From an uncultured Actinomycetes bacterium (GTDB lineage: Bacteria; Actinomycetota; Actinomycetes; S36-B12): a DNA stretch of 22,294 bases. The stretch lies in NCBI GenBank assembly GCA_937902285.1, contig CALGTB010000086.1, positions 1 to 22,294 on the forward strand. Direction: 5' to 3'. The translations under genes and the position numbers were made by a program. A model generated the notes under the pieces. The model searched no databases and was not told where the DNA came from. It saw only the letters and a program-made list of their open reading frames with translations. Positions 22,091 through 22,294 of this stretch are shown piece after piece; positions within the stretch are counted from its first letter, which is position 1, and each line of letters starts with the position of its first letter.

Positions 22091-22224
22091 TGCTCGGGCC
22101 AGCCCAGCCCACCGGAGGGCTCGGGAGCTGTTTCACGTGAAACGGCGTCCACCCGCTCGGCGAGCGACTCGGGCCAGCCGAGCCCGGCCGCGCTCGGCTG
22201 CACGTCGCGGGGCTCGGAGGTCAC
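22087..22224 (-). CDS. 45-codon ORF overlapping the parA start and containing parS
   Basis: A GTG at 22224, four nucleotides after the rsmG stop, opens a 45-residue frame whose TGA (22087-22089) overlaps the parA GTG by 2 nt within the tetranucleotide GTGA. The product has two copies of GLGWPE (14-19 and 39-44), and residues 28-32 (VSRET) are the translation of parS. The same VSRET occurs inside the N-terminal extension of fused ParA proteins in other Actinobacteria (for example Mycobacterium). It may therefore be a detached ParA leader, a translational coupler, or an extension joined by -1 slippage or separated by a sequence error. No ribosome-binding site is seen; a CACAAT 6 nt upstream could act as a -10. 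Protein existence is unproven. Confidence 0.5.
   Translation of the reverse strand: MTSEPRDVQPSAAGLGWPESLAERVDAVSRETAPEPSGGLGWPEQ
22093..22110. repeat. 18-bp direct repeat flanking parS, copy 1
   Basis: CTCGGGCCAGCCCAGCCC, identical to the copy at 22168-22185 at 17 of 18 positions. On the minus strand it encodes GLGWPE in the small ORF. Confidence 0.7.
22129..22144. promoter_or_regulatory. parS centromere site (TGTTTCACGTGAAACG)
   Basis: One mismatch (last base) to the bacterial consensus TGTTTCACGTGAAACA, with a perfect 14-bp palindrome at 22130-22143. This is a ParB loading site between rsmG and parA. It is the only parS I found by eye in the window. Confidence 0.95.
22168..22185. repeat. 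18-bp direct repeat flanking parS, copy 2
   Basis: CTCGGGCCAGCCGAGCCC. The midpoint of the two repeats (about 22139) nearly coincides with the centre of parS (about 22136.5). Confidence 0.7.
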
Positions 22225-22228
22225 GGCG

Positions 22229-22294
22229 TCATTGTGCCGCACGTCGCACCCCGGTGATGACCGTTGTGGGGGGATCGACCACCCCTGCGCCGAA
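22229..22294 (-). CDS. rsmG: C-terminus of 16S rRNA (guanine527-N7)-methyltransferase RsmG (partial)
   Basis: The last 21 codons and the TGA stop of a leftward gene that enters from the right edge. The residues FGAGVVDPPTTVITGVRRAA match the usual end of actinobacterial RsmG/GidB (a DPPTTV-type strand followed by a basic tail). Its position directly before parA is the standard gidB-parA-parB order near oriC. The catalytic domain is outside the window. Confidence 0.82.
   Translation of the reverse strand, partial: FGAGVVDPPTTVITGVRRAAQ

Noticed and set aside
1..22294. Mobile elements, CRISPR arrays, prophage, toxin-antitoxin or biosynthetic cluster
   Set aside because: No transposase, integrase, repeat-spacer array or matching domain was seen; composition is uniform and the gene order is that of conserved actinobacterial core.

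Overview
This window is high-GC actinobacterial core chromosome from the origin-proximal region. The evidence is the very high GC at third codon positions, frequent GTG starts, several apparently leaderless genes, and a gene order that matches the conserved actinobacterial block padR-ino1 ... pcnA-mutT4-(Rv3909-like)-murJ-sigM-trxB-trxA-cwlM ... parB-parA-rsmG known from Mycobacterium and Streptomyces. Nocardioidaceae (Aeromicrobium/Nocardioides type) is my best guess at family level. That placement is inference from gene content and style, not from a search. There are no tRNA or rRNA genes, insertion sequences, CRISPR arrays or prophage genes.

Left part (1-6003). The first 29 codons of a leftward gene (probably the bifunctional penicillin-binding protein that usually sits here) diverge from a PadR regulator. 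The PadR gene overlaps ino1 (inositol-1-phosphate synthase, the first step towards mycothiol and phosphatidylinositol). A strong hairpin follows, then an MFS transporter and a six-helix membrane protein. That membrane protein runs 112 bp into a converging DUF2252 (kinase-like fold) gene.

Middle part (6023-17715). pcnA (CCA-adding enzyme) and a MutT4-like Nudix hydrolase diverge from a 46-bp spacer centred on a 12-bp palindrome. A rightward cell-envelope and redox run follows: Nudix, exported DUF6049 protein, MurJ flippase, a separate membrane-anchored pseudokinase, a SigM-type ECF sigma factor, its likely membrane anti-sigma factor, thioredoxin reductase, thioredoxin, and a CwlM-like protein with a degenerate amidase site. 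Genes within the run overlap or nearly touch. It restarts at sigM (leaderless -10) and at trxB, which has a textbook SigR/SigH-class disulfide-stress promoter and, just downstream, a C-tract inverted repeat resembling CsoR-family operators.

Right part (17716-22294). A 42-residue membrane peptide gene on the minus strand was found by reading the sequence. Next come a PLP aminotransferase and a D-Ala-D-Ala-ligase-type gene on the plus strand. The chromosome-partition genes parB and parA lie on the minus strand, with a perfect DnaA box in the 3' end of parA. Between the last 21 codons of rsmG and parA lies a 45-codon ORF that overlaps the parA start. It carries a near-perfect parS site inside its codons, flanked almost symmetrically by two near-identical 18-bp direct repeats.

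Most of the window is ordinary conserved housekeeping sequence. The least explained items are the parS/small-ORF arrangement, the small membrane peptide, the regulatory DNA in front of trxB and padR, the split MurJ/pseudokinase, the convergent coding overlap, and a rare-codon patch in the ligase gene.
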